The notes under the pieces: generated by a model
What the model saw: only the letters and a program-made list of their open reading frames with translations
Told to the model about the DNA's origin: nothing
The model's database searches: none
Assembly (NCBI GenBank): GCA_003117195.1
Contig: BDSI01000169.1
Span: forward strand, 124,001 to 188,000
From: Eudorina sp. 2006-703-Eu-15
Lineage: Eukaryota; Chlorophyta; Chlorophyceae; Chlamydomonadales; Volvocaceae
Direction: 5' to 3'
Length of the DNA stretch: 64,000 nt
Shown: positions 1 to 11,429 of the stretch, piece by piece
How the letters are laid out: every line of letters begins with the position of its first letter
How positions within the stretch are numbered: the first letter of the stretch is position 1
Made by a program: the position numbers and the translations under genes

Positions 1-80
1 CGTGACGGTGTGTGTGTGTGTGTGTTTAGAATTGCAACCCGCCCGCCCGCCCGCCCGTGTGTGTGTGTGTGTGTGTCCGG
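1..80. repeat. GT microsatellite with CCCG run
   Basis: Two short (GT)n runs flank a (CCCG)n run. If the OPR-like gene continues leftwards, this lies in one of its introns. Confidence 0.7.
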
Positions 81-339
81 GCGTAGCAGCTGCTGCGGTA
101 GACCGTCCCTTGGTCCCCTGGACACCCCTCAGGGACACTCTCCGCGACAACCCTTGTGGTTGCGCTGCGAAAGTGCGAATGCCGTGTGTGGCAGCGGAGA
201 TCACACGCTGTCGAGAGCGACCAGAGTTGCAACAGCGGTACCTCCGTGTAGGTATCCGCAGCAACAACCCTGCAGCTGCGTCAGCAGGGGCCTCCACCCT
301 GCAGCACCCAAGTCAACCGGTGGGCCGGGCGGAACCTAC

Positions 340-762
340 CAGGTAGGCCTGCGCCGCCTCGCTCGGTTGCAGCTCGTCCAAACCCGCGGTCAAGCGGCCG
401 TACGCCTCGGCCAACCAGGCTGCCGGCGGCTGGTGCCCTAAAGACAGCAGAGCACGTAACAGCCAGGCTACCGCCCCCGGAGGTAGCAGCGCCAGCCGGC
501 CGCCGCTGACGGCGACCACGGCGCCCAGCAGAGGCTGCAGGAAGCCTGGAGGCTTGAGGACGGTTCCCTGGCCTCGCGAAGGCGGCGGCGGCGGCAGAGG
601 CAGGCCAACGGCCGCGAGGGTGCTGCTGCCACCGCCGCGGATCACATTGTCGCCATCACCATACCTGTTGTCAGGCAATGCCTTCGTGAGGGCCCCGCAA
701 CCTCGCGCTGCACCTCCTTGTCCCTGGCGTCCCGGGCGCAAGCTTGCGCAGGTTGGCGCTGC
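340..762 (-). CDS. OPR-like protein, internal exon of a gene truncated by the window edge
   Basis: On the minus strand a 423-nt exon (141 codons, phase 0 at both ends) lies between an acceptor ending ctgtag and a donor reading ctg|gtaggt. It has a low-complexity Gly/Pro-rich first half. The second half has amphipathic helical repeats, including PPAAWLAEAYGRL and LQPSEAAQAYL. This helix spacing and the Trp/Leu/Ala-rich wording are typical of octotricopeptide-repeat proteins of green algae, which are imported into chloroplast or mitochondrion and act on specific organellar RNAs. A possible upstream exon with an ATG lies at 935 and the reading MVFLVAAIS could be targeting sequence, but this is weak. 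Downstream exons below 340 could not be placed in frame with confidence. Family assignment is inferred from repeat style; another helical-repeat family is possible. Confidence 0.5.
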
Positions 763-1018
763 CTACAGTTGCAAAGGCGAAGGAGGCCAAAGGTAAAGCG
801 GGAAAATCGGAAATGTTGGATTCGGCTGAAGACTTCCATTGGGAACATCGTTCCACTTGTGACCGTGCCCGTACGGCACCGGCCATTGCCAACTGGTTTA
901 TATGTCGATGAAATGGCAGCCACCAAAAACACCATACTGATGTCAGCCTGACGACATGCAACTGCTTCGGTGGAGGGGCGTCCTGAGTGCAAGCTGAGTC
1001 GTGGCAGCAGCACAACAC

Positions 1019-1932
1019 CTACAGCATATTGGCTTGCCCGCCGTGCAAGTCAGTGATCTCGCATGCACATAACTTTGAAGACACATAGTAACGCTGCTAT
1101 CATCGGCGGCCCTACCTGCACGCGCAGCGAAGCTTCCACAGCACGAGCTTTGTGATGGCGGCTTCTCGCTGAAGTAAACGCGTAACCGCGCACTAAAATG
1201 GGCATAGTATGCACTCCGGAAGTTATCATTGCTTTTGTAAACGCACACGATGCTTAAACGCGCTATCCGTTAGAGATTGTTGCGGACGCGTTGTCATCCA
1301 ATGCTCTTATCAGCTCCGATGGGCTTCACTCACCTCATAGAGCTCAAGTATCGTCAGCGATCAGCAGCGCATACATAATTTGGGCATGCGAGTTTTGCGC
1401 GTACGGCGTGTCGAAACTGTCCTTGCTCACAGGTGAGTTGTACTAAATGTTATGTTGCGGTTCATGAATGCAATTAAATGGCTTCCGCTGCGCATCACAG
1501 TAAGCATTGTTCTCCTGGACGTAGCACAAACCAATTACAGTGTCCACTTGCGCCAGCATTCCGTTGCAATCTGCCTCTCTGATATTTTATGAAGCACGGA
1601 AATGCTGCCCTACATTAGAGGCGACCGTTGTCGAGCTCTGACGTCCTTAGATAATTTGACGACCCACTTGCTTTCCGCTTGGCTCCTGCGCTTGGTTAGC
1701 CATAAATGTCTATAACACTGATCAAGAACAACGTCAAGTGCAGGAAGCTTAGACGCAGTCAACATCAAGGCAGCCCATTTTGCCCGGCCAGAAGGCGCCG
1801 AGCATCGAGCCCCCTAGAAGGGATTCCGCTTCGACATCCTTTATTACCCGGGGCCGGGGCTGTCAGCACCTGAGCGCCGGCCCCGGGTTGCTGCACAGCA
1901 GTACGGTATCTCATCGCCCTGGCGAGTAGCAC
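1019..1932. other. AT-richer divergent intergenic region
   Basis: No convincing coding sequence. Base composition is clearly more AT-rich than the flanking genes. The region separates the minus-strand OPR-like gene from the plus-strand coiled-coil gene, so it probably holds both promoters. No TATA box could be assigned. Confidence 0.5.
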
Positions 1933-4900
1933 ATGCCAGCCATGGCCGGACATAGCAGCAGCAGCGGTGTTGATGTCGTCGGGAGTGGCCTCGGCGGCGG
2001 CAGCGGAGCTGCGGCTTCTGGCGCAAGCGGCAGCCGCAGCGCGGGTGGCTCGCTGACGTCGCTGGGCTCCGCCGCCCCCTCGATGCGCGCCGTCTCCGCA
2101 TCGGTCGGCGGCGCTCCCGGCAAGGCAGCGCCGCCCCCGCCCTTGCCTCTTCCTTCCTCCGGCGGCGCCGCCGCTGCTGCCGGACCAGCAGCGTCCCAGC
2201 CGCCCCAATCGGCTGCGGAGCGGATGTACAGCGCCAAGCAGCTGACGGCGGCCCTCAAGTCCGGCTTGGCGGCGGTGAAGGACCAGCTACAGGTGCAAGA
2301 GGGACGGGATATAGAAAATTGGTAGGCATACTTACACTGCGCTGATGCCAGTGAGCAAATACAGATACGGTAATAATATAGCAAATACAGAGGGACGGGG
2401 TGCCCCGGGGGGGGCGACCTCCCTCCGGACGACCTCGCGGGACCCGGTCCCTGTGTTGTCTGGCGGAAGGTTGGAGGTGGTTCGGGGACGGCTGGGTTCA
2501 GGATCAGCAGTCGGACGTTGTATCGGCTGCTCCCGCGGGCTTCGGAGCGCACCACGCGAGGGGCCCCGGGGTGCAGTGCCGCGTCGCCACATCGACCGTG
2601 TAATAGTGCAGTAATCGTTACAAGGTGGACCCGAGTCCCGTGTAGTGTCGCGGCCCAGTCGCACTTGCGGCCCGCGCTGGCGGCCCTCACTCGACAGGTT
2701 CGTAGCTCCTGGCACGCACAGAGCCGGACCTGACGCGTTGTTGCACACGGCCCATCTTTGGCCCGCACGGCGCAAGCAACATTCCATTGCGCACTGGGGA
2801 TTGATCCAGGGGGGAGGACTAGGGTTTAGCCAAACACTCGCAGAGACCCGGCTCCGCCTCTGTTACGTGTCAACACCCTCAACCCCAACCCCAACCCCAA
2901 CCGCAATCCCCGCCACCGTACTAAACGCCCTTTAACCGCTACCCCAGGTCCTGGCGATCCTGGACGGTACGGCGCTGTCCTGGCCGGGGGTGGCGCAGTC
3001 GGTTGACGACATGGAGTTTCTAACCGACATGGTGTCCCAAACTACCAACCGACTGGAGGGTGCCGTTGGGGGGATGCAGGTGGGTGGCCGTTGACCCACC
3101 GGCGGCTGCAGCGGCCCCTAGGGTACTGCCACTGCCCCGGCGCTGATTGAGGTCCCCCCCGTTCAGCGGCCGGCTCCGTCACCCGTTGCTCCGGGGGTGG
3201 CCACCATCGGACTGGCTCCGAAGGGCCGCGACGGATGGCGGGGCAGGGAGGAGCCCGAGTGGGGTGCAATGCGCAGTCCGCGGGTCTCAACGCGGCGACC
3301 CCCCTTCGCTCTGGAGGTAACAGCCCGCAAGCCCAGCCACCAGTCTCTCGCTGTCGCCGACGGTTCGGACCCGTGTCGCACGACCCCGTCAGCAGCCTCC
3401 TCACGGCCTCAGTGACGTGAGAACACGTCTCGCGGCCAGGGTTTCTACCACCTCCAACCGGAAGCTCCAGGGTGGCAGACCCCGCCTGTCCAATTTGCCG
3501 CCCAGAGGCCCACCTCCCGGACACCCTCCGCACCCCTCGACCCTCGACTCGGGCTTGTCTTTCGGGTTTAATGTTTTTCAATGTTTAACCCCTCGCCCCG
3601 CCCGCCCTCAGACCCAGCTGGACGAGGCGACCGCGGAGGCCTCCACCCTGCGGGAGTCCCTCGCGGCCGCCACCGCCCGGCGGGACGACCTGCAGCGGCA
3701 GCTCAATGGCGTGCACCGGGAGCTGCGGGAGGTGCGGGTGGCACTGGAGGAGGCCAGGAAGGAGGCGCAGCAGGTGAGGTGATGAGCGGGGGGTGCGACG
3801 GGCGGGGCAGGGACCTGCTGGCGACGCCCGCATGGGAGGGTGTGGGTAGGGATGCGGCCCTTGGGCAAGTCAACGGTGCGTGGTCACGTGGCGGTACCAG
3901 GTCAGCGTCAGCTGGCCTTCGCAGTCGGCCAGCCTCTGATGGACGGACGGACGGACGGACGGGCGGGGGGGGACGGGCGGACGGACAGCCCGGGTGTGCA
4001 GGGAGGGGGCCTCTCCTGCGCGGGGCATCATCCGAAGGGAGTCCCCCCGGGCGTCCTTCCCGCCACCACCCTGCATCCTGAGTATTGCCCGGTGTGCCCG
4101 GGTTCCTTTTTTCGGGTTCTTTCTTTTTTTCGATTTACACCGCATTTGCGCACACGCCTCTCGTGCCAATCCGCCCCTTGCCGCCGCTTTCGATGGAGAT
4201 CCTGGTACAGTCGAGTCTCTATCGGATTTCGCTCTGGCAGCAGCGCAGTATAAATATGTCTATTCCAATTTCCTATACCTCCCTTGCCGCCGCCTGCCCG
4301 GTGGCGCCCTCAGGTCCGGCAGGAGCTGTGGGCGGTGGAGAAGCAGAGGGCGGACACGGCCGCGGAGCTGGACCGGGCGAGGCAGGACGTGGACGCAGTG
4401 CAGGGCGAGCTGCGGGAGCTGAGGGTGGGTGCGGAGGGGGAAGGTGCAGGAGCTGAGGGTGGGTGCGGAGGGGGAAAGGTGCGGGAGCGGACCGGGCATC
4501 CGCCTGGTTTTTGGCCGTGCACGGACCAGGGCCACAGGTTGGTCACTCTCACAGCCTGCTGACAGCGCACGCCCTCCTCTGTTTCCCCAACAACATACTC
4601 CCGAACAACACACGGCAGCCTGACAAGACGTCTTACCGGCGGTGTCCATCCGCCCCCCCTCCCCAGTCCACCAACATCGCGCAGGCGACCTCGCTGACCT
4701 CCCTCAAGGAGGAGCTGGCCGCCCGCCGGGCCGACGTGGGGCACCTGAAGCAGCTGACGGGGGAGGTCCGCTCCGCGAACGAGCACCTGCGCCAGCAGCT
4801 GGCGGCGGCGCAGGAGACGGCGGCGGCGGCGCACGGAACACTGCAGCACGTGCGAAGCGAGAAGTGAGTGCACGGTGGGGAGGGGGCCGCGGTTGCATGA

Positions 4901-7900
4901 GGGGAGGGGTCTCGGGTGCCGGTAGCTGGAAGCCGGTGGGGTAGGAGGACCGTGGAGCCAAGGGTCATGGTTGGGGCTTGGGGCTTGTGCGGTTGGTTGG
5001 TTGGTGGGTGCGCATCAGCGCCTGGTCCTCCTGAGGGTTGTGGGTTGTGGGGCGGGTGCGAATGGCGCGGGCGGGGTCCGACTGCCAAGCAGCAGCTCCC
5101 CAGCTGCCGCGGCATGACGCGCCGCCTTCCCCCGCCCAAAAGAAAAGCGTTTCTCCCGCGTGGTTGGCGGGGTGGGTCATTGCGCTGGCGGGCGGTCCGT
5201 TACATACTTGTTGTTCTACGGAAACCAAGGTTTCTGGATGTAGACCCGCCGCACCCCCTGTGCCGCCCCCGCCCCTGCGCGTCCCAACCGCCCTCAGGCA
5301 GCACTATGAGCGGGAGGTGGGGCGCCTGGGGGAGGAGTGCTCCCGGCTGGCTTCGGAGCTGGAGCGGACCTCCCGGGAGCTGAATCGGCTGCGGGAGTGG
5401 CAGGACGTGCTGAAGAAGGTGCGGGCGGGCGGGGTCGGGCGCTGTGGGTTGGGTACTTGGGTTTGGAGCCAGGCGTGTCTGGTGGGCAGGCGCAGGGCGA
5501 GGTTTGGTGGGTGCGGTTCTCGGTGCACCCCAGCCATCTCTGGGGGGAAAAGAGGCCCTGGGCAGACTGACACATCAGGGGGGCCCCGTCATTGTGTGGT
5601 GCGGGTGTCCATCCACTGCGAGGTGGTCCTCCTGCCGGTAGATCCCGCCCGACTCTTCTTTACCTTTACGTTTCTGTGTCCGTTACTCGGGCAACCTTCC
5701 ATTTGCCGCCGCTTACATTGCATATCATTTTGCATATCACACATTGCATATCATTGCATATCACACACTTGACTGCACATCTGTTGTACGGGCGTCCTCA
5801 AACCCCACCGCTACCGCGACGTAGCCCTCGCCGACCTCACACCCCGCCTCGCCCCGCCCTGCCCTGCCCTGCCCTGCCACCAGGTGGAGGCGGACAAGCT
5901 GCGCGAGGAGCAAGAGGCGCACAGTCGCACGCGGGTGGAGGCGGAGGCGCGGGCGGCGGAGGCGGACAAGAAGGAGGCGCTGCTGCGGGCGGAAGTGCGG
6001 GCGAGGGAGGTGGGAGAGGACGGCGGGGGAGGGGGTTATAGGAAATTGGTAGACATGTTTATACTGCGCTGCTGCCAGAGCGAATATCCGATAGAGACTC
6101 GACTGTACCAGGATCTCCAGCGAAGTGACGACGTCCACCTTGTAGGCCTTGACAAAAATGACTGAAGTAGTTAACACCGACGCGAAAGAAATGTGCCTGG
6201 GGGCGGAGTGGTACGGGAGGGCGCCAAGGGGGTGAGAGCCGGCGGCCGCGCAGATGCCCTCAGGGGCGTGGGGATGAACCCGATGGGCATCGCGAGAACC
6301 AAACCAGTTTGGATTGCCTTTGTCAGAAATCGGTCGTGTGTCGCGGAATAGCGCGCATGCCGGTAGCTTTGGGGCGGGCATCCCTTTGCTCGTTGCCGAG
6401 AACCAGACCTGCAAAGCTCCACTGCCAGCTCAGCCGGCCACCACCACCACCGCCGCCTCTGGCAGCAACGCCCAGCGCCTCCTGGCCTTGCGCTCATCTC
6501 GGCCCCCCGCCCGCCCCCCCCCAAGGACCGGCTGGCGGGTCGGGACGCGGAGCTGGACGTGCAACGAAAAGCCAACGGGCTGCTGCAGCTGCAGGTGGGG
6601 TGTGGGTAGGCGGGCTGTGGGTAGGCGGGCTGTGGGTAGGCGGGCTGTGGGTAGGCGGGCTGGGGAATCACCGTCCGAAAACGGGTTGCGTCAGGGAATG
6701 GAAGACACCCGCCTTGCGTTGAGGCATGTCCCATGTCAGGACCTGGACAGGATGGAGCACCGCAGCAGAAGCGATGTGACCAAGTCAGTCCCCGGAGCCC
6801 GGACGCTCCAGGGATGTCATCGCTACCTCGTTGCGTGACCGCCCTCCCCTCTGCCCCCCCCCCGGTCGCAGATCAAGGACCTGCAGAAGCATCTGTCCAT
6901 GTGTCAGGAGGAACGCACCGCCGCGAGCACCGGCCGGGACGAACAGCGGTCCACTGTGGCGAAACTGCAAGTGGGTTGGGTGGCAGAGGGGGGTACAGGA
7001 AATTGGTAGACATATTCAAACTGCGCTGCAGGAGGGGGCATACATGGAGGGAGGCAGGAAGGGAGGGAGGGAGGGAGGCAGGGAGGAACATTCCACTGAA
7101 GGCGCTGCGGCTGTCCGCTGTGCACTGAGCATGCGGGCAGTTGCGCACCGGCTGTTGGCCGCCGCCGGGCGACATCCCTGTCCCCGTTGCCGCAGCCACA
7201 GTCACCCGGTGGTCAGTGCTGGGACAACCGTACGGAGAATCGTGCTGCGGTCCCTCCCTGGCCTAAACCGCGGGGCAGCCATCGGACCCGCCAGGGGGGT
7301 GGGGTCCGTCGCAGCCCAACCTCCGCCCGCTTACCGCCACCCACTCAGCTGGCCCCCGCCCTGACCCGACCCGACCCGGCCGTGGCCGCTCCACTGCACA
7401 GGCCGAGGTGCAGCGCATGCGGCTGGAGTGGGCCCAACGGGACAAGGAGCGCGCAGTGGCGGAGAGTGCGGCCAAGGAGGCGGCGGCGGCGGAAAGGGCC
7501 CGGCTGCAGGTGGGGTGGGGTGGGGTGGGGTGGGGTGGGGTGGGGTGGGGTGGGGTGGGGTGGGGTGGGTGGGGTGGGGTGGGGTGGGGTGGGGTGGGTG
7601 GGGTGGGTGGGGTGGGGTGGGGTGGGGTGGGGTGGGGTGGGGTGGGGTGGGGTGGGGTGGGGTGGGGTGGGGTGGGGAGGTGGGGGGGTTGGGGGGGTTG
7701 GGGTGGGGGGTGGGGGGGGGGTTGGGGGGGTGGAGCCCGTGAATGTGACGCCAAGGCAAGGCCAACGGGCCAGCCCTGGACAAGCCTCCAGGGATGGGCC
7801 GCGGCCGCGCAGTGCGGTGCGGACTTGTGGGGCTAGCCGCGTCCGTTCGACAGTACGGGACCATCCATCGTCCCTATCAAACGGCTCAATGATGTCATGA

Positions 7901-9945
7901 ACGGTGGGCAAGTGTTTTCACAGGGAGACAGGTCACGGCAGACTGTACACAACTTCACAGGTGAACTGCTGGCCCCTACCCACCGACCCGCGGGTCATCG
8001 GCAGGCCCAGCTGGACGAGGCCGGCCGTGAGGCGGCTCTGGCCCGGACGCTCTCCGAAACCTGGCAGCGGGAGCTGCGGGAAGCAAGGAGCCGGGTTGCG
8101 TCTCTGGCGAAAGAGCTCGAGGTAGGGGCGGCGGGAGGCAGTCCTCCTCCTTCGCGGAGGAAACCTGGGGCGGGGGCACCGTGGGTTGGCATGAGGGGTG
8201 GGCACGGAAGGGCGGGCGAGGAGGCAGGCCAACTGCCTCCATGCTAGTGACTGACTGTCTTTCTGTCTGTCTGTTTGTCTGTCTGTCTGCCCGTTGTTGA
8301 CTGACCCGGGTTGCATCGGGCCCCCCCCGCTTTGGGTGCCTGCAGGCGGCTCGCTCTCAGCTGAACGACGGCAAGGTGGAGCAGGTCCGGTCGGGGGCGG
8401 CCGCCGAGGGGCTGGTGGCGGCGCTGCGGGCGCAGCTGGCGGCCCGGGAGGAGGAGGTGCGACGAGTGAAGCTGGACGCCGCGTCGGCGCAGAAGCAGCT
8501 GGAGAAGGTGAGCGCGGGGGCCGGGGCAGGGTGGGGCGGGGCAGACAGAGCACGAAACCAACGTCTGCGTCTGGGAGCGGACCGCAGCGCGCCTCTGCCG
8601 AACCTGCGGGACGGGATTGAACTCCATATCTTGGGTGAGAGTCAGGACGCGCAGGCATCCGCAAGTAGTCGAGTCGCAATGAAACAGCCGTGCGCCTGCC
8701 TGACCCATTGGCCCCCGGCCTACAAACCGCCGCATCTCCTGCCCCCGCCCTCTCCTGCCCCTCGGCCTCACCTCACCTCACCTCATGCCGACAGGCCATC
8801 GAGCGGCTGCAGCGGGAGGTGGACGCCAGCGCCGCAGAAATGGCCCGGCTCAAGGTGGGTTGCGCGGCGGAACTCTAGGGAGGGAGGGCAAGGAAGGCGG
8901 CATGGCGAGAAGCACAGAGAGGTGTTGGGATGAGGTCCAGGCAGTCCGTCTGTGGCGCTTGAGGCCACTGCGCCCTGCACCAGTAACAAAGAATATCACG
9001 CTGCACATCCCAACCGCCTCCTCGACAGGGGGTCGAAGACCCTGCCCTCTTCACACGGCTGCCCCCCGTGGCCCGAGCCACCACCATCCACGAGGAGTTG
9101 GAGGCGCTGCGCAAGTGAGTGTCGTACTGAGTGGCAGGGTGCAGACAGGTTTGCCCCCTATGTGCCGAAGCTTCTAGGGTGGGGCTCACAGCCTGGGCGC
9201 GGAATACTGTTACCGAGGATGGATGCCGGTCGATAGGGACGAGGGGGGGGGTGCGCAGTACGTGGGAATGAGGGTGCGGGCGGCGGTGGAGGTGCGCCGA
9301 AACCGGTGGGCTGTCCGCCGTTCACGTGTGCCAGGAAGGCTTTGTGCCTCTCGCGCTGCGTCCTGACACCGCGGCGTGAGTCTCCGTGCTTGCGGGGGGC
9401 CGCAGGGAAGGGATTCGGGGAGAAGCAAGCGCGCCAAACGGGGTCCAGGGCAGGCGGGGGAAGGCGCGCAGGGCGCGTCGGATTGGATTCGGGGCAACAC
9501 AGTCACGTGTGCGGTGACACCACACACTTCGGCTGCTGTGCGCGAAAGGCTTCGCTAGGGTTTCGCTTGCACACATACTCTTTGCAAAGCAGCACACATG
9601 CAGCAAGTACAGCGCCGGCGCATTCACGCAGCCATACTGCAGTATAACACAAGGCCGACGTACGGCTGCCCCACTTGCAGGGCCCTCCGGGACCGCATGG
9701 CGGGCGGCGCCGCAGCGGCCATGCTTCCCCTGAGCGCTCCAGTCCCGGACGGGCAGTCCTACGCGGCTGTGGCGGCGGGCTCGTCACTGCCTGCACTCGT
9801 GGGGCCGCCGGGGATGGCTGCACATGGGAACGGTCCCGGCCTGGGTGGCGGCGGCGCCGGCACGGCGATGGTGTTCGGGAGCAACGGCGGGGGTGGAAGT
9901 TCAGGCTCTGAGCGGCAACCCCATTTGCGGATCAGGACCCGCTAG
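1933..9945 (+). CDS. Coiled-coil protein, 15 exons, about 724 residues
   Basis: Exons read as 1933-2292, 2948-3079, 3612-3773, 4314-4424, 4667-4863, 5298-5418, 5884-6009, 6526-6594, 6872-6970, 7402-7509, 8005-8121, 8346-8507, 8795-8854, 9029-9114 and 9681-9945. All junctions are phase-consistent and the sum is 725 codons with TAG at 9943-9945. Residues 1-95 are Ser/Gly/Ala/Pro-rich and probably disordered. From about 100 a helical segment (MYSAKQLTAALKSGL) leads into a compact part (ILDGTALSWPG). Residues 165-620 are almost continuous heptad-patterned coiled coil rich in Glu, Arg, Leu and Ala. The tail is Gly-rich and basic, ending in HLRIRTR. A second ATG two codons on (1942) is an equally good start. 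I do not recognise the family; centrosomal, ciliary or scaffolding proteins have this look, but function is not inferable. Every exon from the third to the thirteenth is a piece of the coiled coil. Confidence 0.85.
2308..2355 (+). repeat. Diverged copy of tRNA-like intronic element
   Basis: In intron 1 of the coiled-coil gene. It matches the element core as atagaaaattggtaggcat followed by actgcgctgatgccag. More diverged than the copies at 6034 and 4194. Confidence 0.55.
2878..2912 (+). repeat. CCCAAC-type hexanucleotide repeat
   Basis: Several copies of caacccc near the end of intron 1, 35 bases before the acceptor. It may serve as polypyrimidine tract. Confidence 0.7.
4194..4279 (-). repeat. 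tRNA-like intronic element, long form
   Basis: Reverse-oriented in intron 3 of the coiled-coil gene. The reverse complement matches the copy at 6034-6119 almost base for base, from tataggaaattgg to actgtaccaggatctcca. The two copies lie in different introns of the same gene in opposite orientation. Confidence 0.85.
4415..4483 (+). repeat. 34-bp tandem duplication spanning a 5' splice site
   Basis: The segment beginning ggagctgagggtgggtgc occurs at 4415 and again at 4449. It contains the last codons of exon 4 and its donor (agg|gtgggt at 4424/4425), so a second identical donor lies 34 bases downstream at 4458/4459. Use of the second donor would shift the reading frame. Confidence 0.85.
6034..6119 (+). 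repeat. tRNA-like intronic element, long form
   Basis: In intron 7 of the coiled-coil gene. It starts tataggaaattggtagac, then has a tgcgctgctgccagagcg core, and ends with a T-arm-like gactcgactgtaccagg and ggatctcca. It has tRNA-like A-box (taggaaattgg) and B-box-like sequences at a tRNA-like spacing. Confidence 0.85.
6595..6662 (+). repeat. 15-bp tandem repeat immediately after a splice donor
   Basis: About four and a half copies of gtgggtaggcgggct directly follow exon 8. Each copy carries a donor-like gtgggt, so the true donor (6595) is followed by several decoys. Confidence 0.8.
6992..7030 (+). repeat. tRNA-like intronic element, 5' portion only
   Basis: In intron 9 of the coiled-coil gene: tacaggaaattggtagacat followed by attcaaactgcgctgc, then the match stops and a GGAGG-rich run begins. 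Confidence 0.75.
7510..7735 (+). repeat. (GGGGT)n array, intron 10
   Basis: A roughly 170-base array of GGGGT with occasional GGGT units starts right at the donor of exon 10 and decays into longer G runs. The plus (RNA-sense) strand is G-rich, so the pre-mRNA could form G-quadruplexes next to the 5' splice site. The apparent His/Thr/Pro-rich ORFs on the minus strand are artefacts of this array. Confidence 0.9.
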
Positions 9946-11429
9946 CAGCGGAGGCACGTACCGTGCTGTGCTGCAGCCCAGTTTAGTCTTGTTTTTCATC
10001 AACAGCAGGTGCAGCAGCAGGAGAGGCAGGATCACCCCTGTGATGAGTGGTAAGTCATGGTTGCCTTCATGGCCGATCCCGGCCGATCGCACAGAGGAAG
10101 GAGGGTAGACGCGCCCCATTAAGGGACCCTATTCCCGCCGAAGGGACGGTGCGTTCCGTCTGGAAACACAGCTGATGCGCATACCTGTCCTGGGCTGTGT
10201 TGTTGGACTCTTTTAACACCAGTGGGAGGACAGACCGGTGACTGTTGGGCAGCGCAAACTGCAAAACCCCAACTTTGGCGCAACTCTCTGCAAGCAACAG
10301 CGCGATTGCTAGCGCCGCTGTGCCGGTAGTGATGTCAGCAATGCTCCTCAGATGCGCGCGTTGCCAAGAGGAAACGCCACGGTGTGGCGCGTTGGTGGCG
10401 GGCGCGCGTTGGTAAGGTTGGGTGTGCTGCGCCTCCCGCACTGCGGGCTCGCCTCACCCGCGCCTGGTTTGCGCGCGCTGTTCATGCATGACGAAATGAA
10501 TGGATGAATGAATTAATGAGGAAATGGTGCACGCTGACATATGAATGCCTCCTACGGTTAACCGTGTTTACTTGACGGGGTGAGGCAGCGTGGACATCAG
10601 CGCGCACGGCTCACTGTGCGTTCCAATCGCACTGAGCTGAATTCATCGTTGAAATGGTTGTGGGTCGACAACAACTCCGTCTGGAACGGACGGCTCTCGC
10701 AGACTGAACTCCCGTTCTGGGTGGATGTGGCGGTGAATCGCTTGCGTCTTGCTGTCCACGGCCAGTGATGTGCCGAGATGAGGTGTGGAGTTGTCTTGCC
10801 GCCTTGTCGGTGGGGCCTGGCTGGGACTTGCCCTGTATGTGTGGTATACACCGTCGATCCCTTTGGGGTCCGCTGTAACGTTCATTCATTCAAGATGAGT
10901 GCGGCGGTTGAACAAGGTTCGTGGGAGGTCGTGACTTGCGGAAATGGGGGCCCCCGAAACGCCAGATGCGCCCATGGGCGGCCGGAATCCTCCACCCAGG
11001 GTGACATGCAATCAGTCGCTGCTTGCCGTTTCCAGTGCAGTGAGGGAGAGTCAATCCAGACCGGGTCTCATTCCATGCATTCTGCCGCTCGTCAAGACAA
11101 ATAGACAGCTGCATCACCCGGATGGCGGACCACCCGTTCGCCCCACCATCACCACCGTGCGCCCTAAGTTGCCGCATGACAGCTTCCACCCCCCAAAACA
11201 GGGCCGGTTGTAAAGCCATCTGGACAATCTACCGTACATGCTCCAGCGCTGCTTGCCACTCGTCTTCTCCGCACCGACCTTCTTCCCTGCTATCAGCGCG
11301 CCACCAGCGAGCCATGATAAGGCCGTGCCGAATTTGTGGCCTTAACCCTCAGCCGCGCCCGCACAAGCTAAGCGCACTTGTAGCGCCGCCAGCCCCACAT
11401 GTGAGCTGAGCCGCCAGGCGGTCGTCCCG
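9946..11429. other. Convergent intergenic region
   Basis: It lies between the 3' ends of the coiled-coil gene (plus) and the OPR-like gene (minus). No coding sequence is supported. It contains a short (GAAT)n-like stretch near 10495-10520 and a retroelement-like 3' end at 10755-10891, described separately. Confidence 0.6.
10755..10891 (+). mobile_element. Retroelement-like 3' end with (ATTC)n tail
   Basis: About 137 bases resemble the reverse complement of 23353-23483. A stretch of some 36 bases next to the ATTC tail is identical in both copies. Read on the plus strand, this copy ends in ggggtccgctgtaacg followed by attcattc. A TGTAA motif, the green-algal polyadenylation signal, just before a simple-repeat tail fits the 3' end of a non-LTR retrotransposon or SINE. 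No reverse transcriptase or other ORF was seen, so only the terminus is supported. Confidence 0.5.

Noticed and set aside
7263..7911. Minus-strand His-Pro-Thr-rich ORFs of 160-190 codons
   Set aside because: Antisense of the (GGGGT)n intron array; no start context and no protein-like composition.
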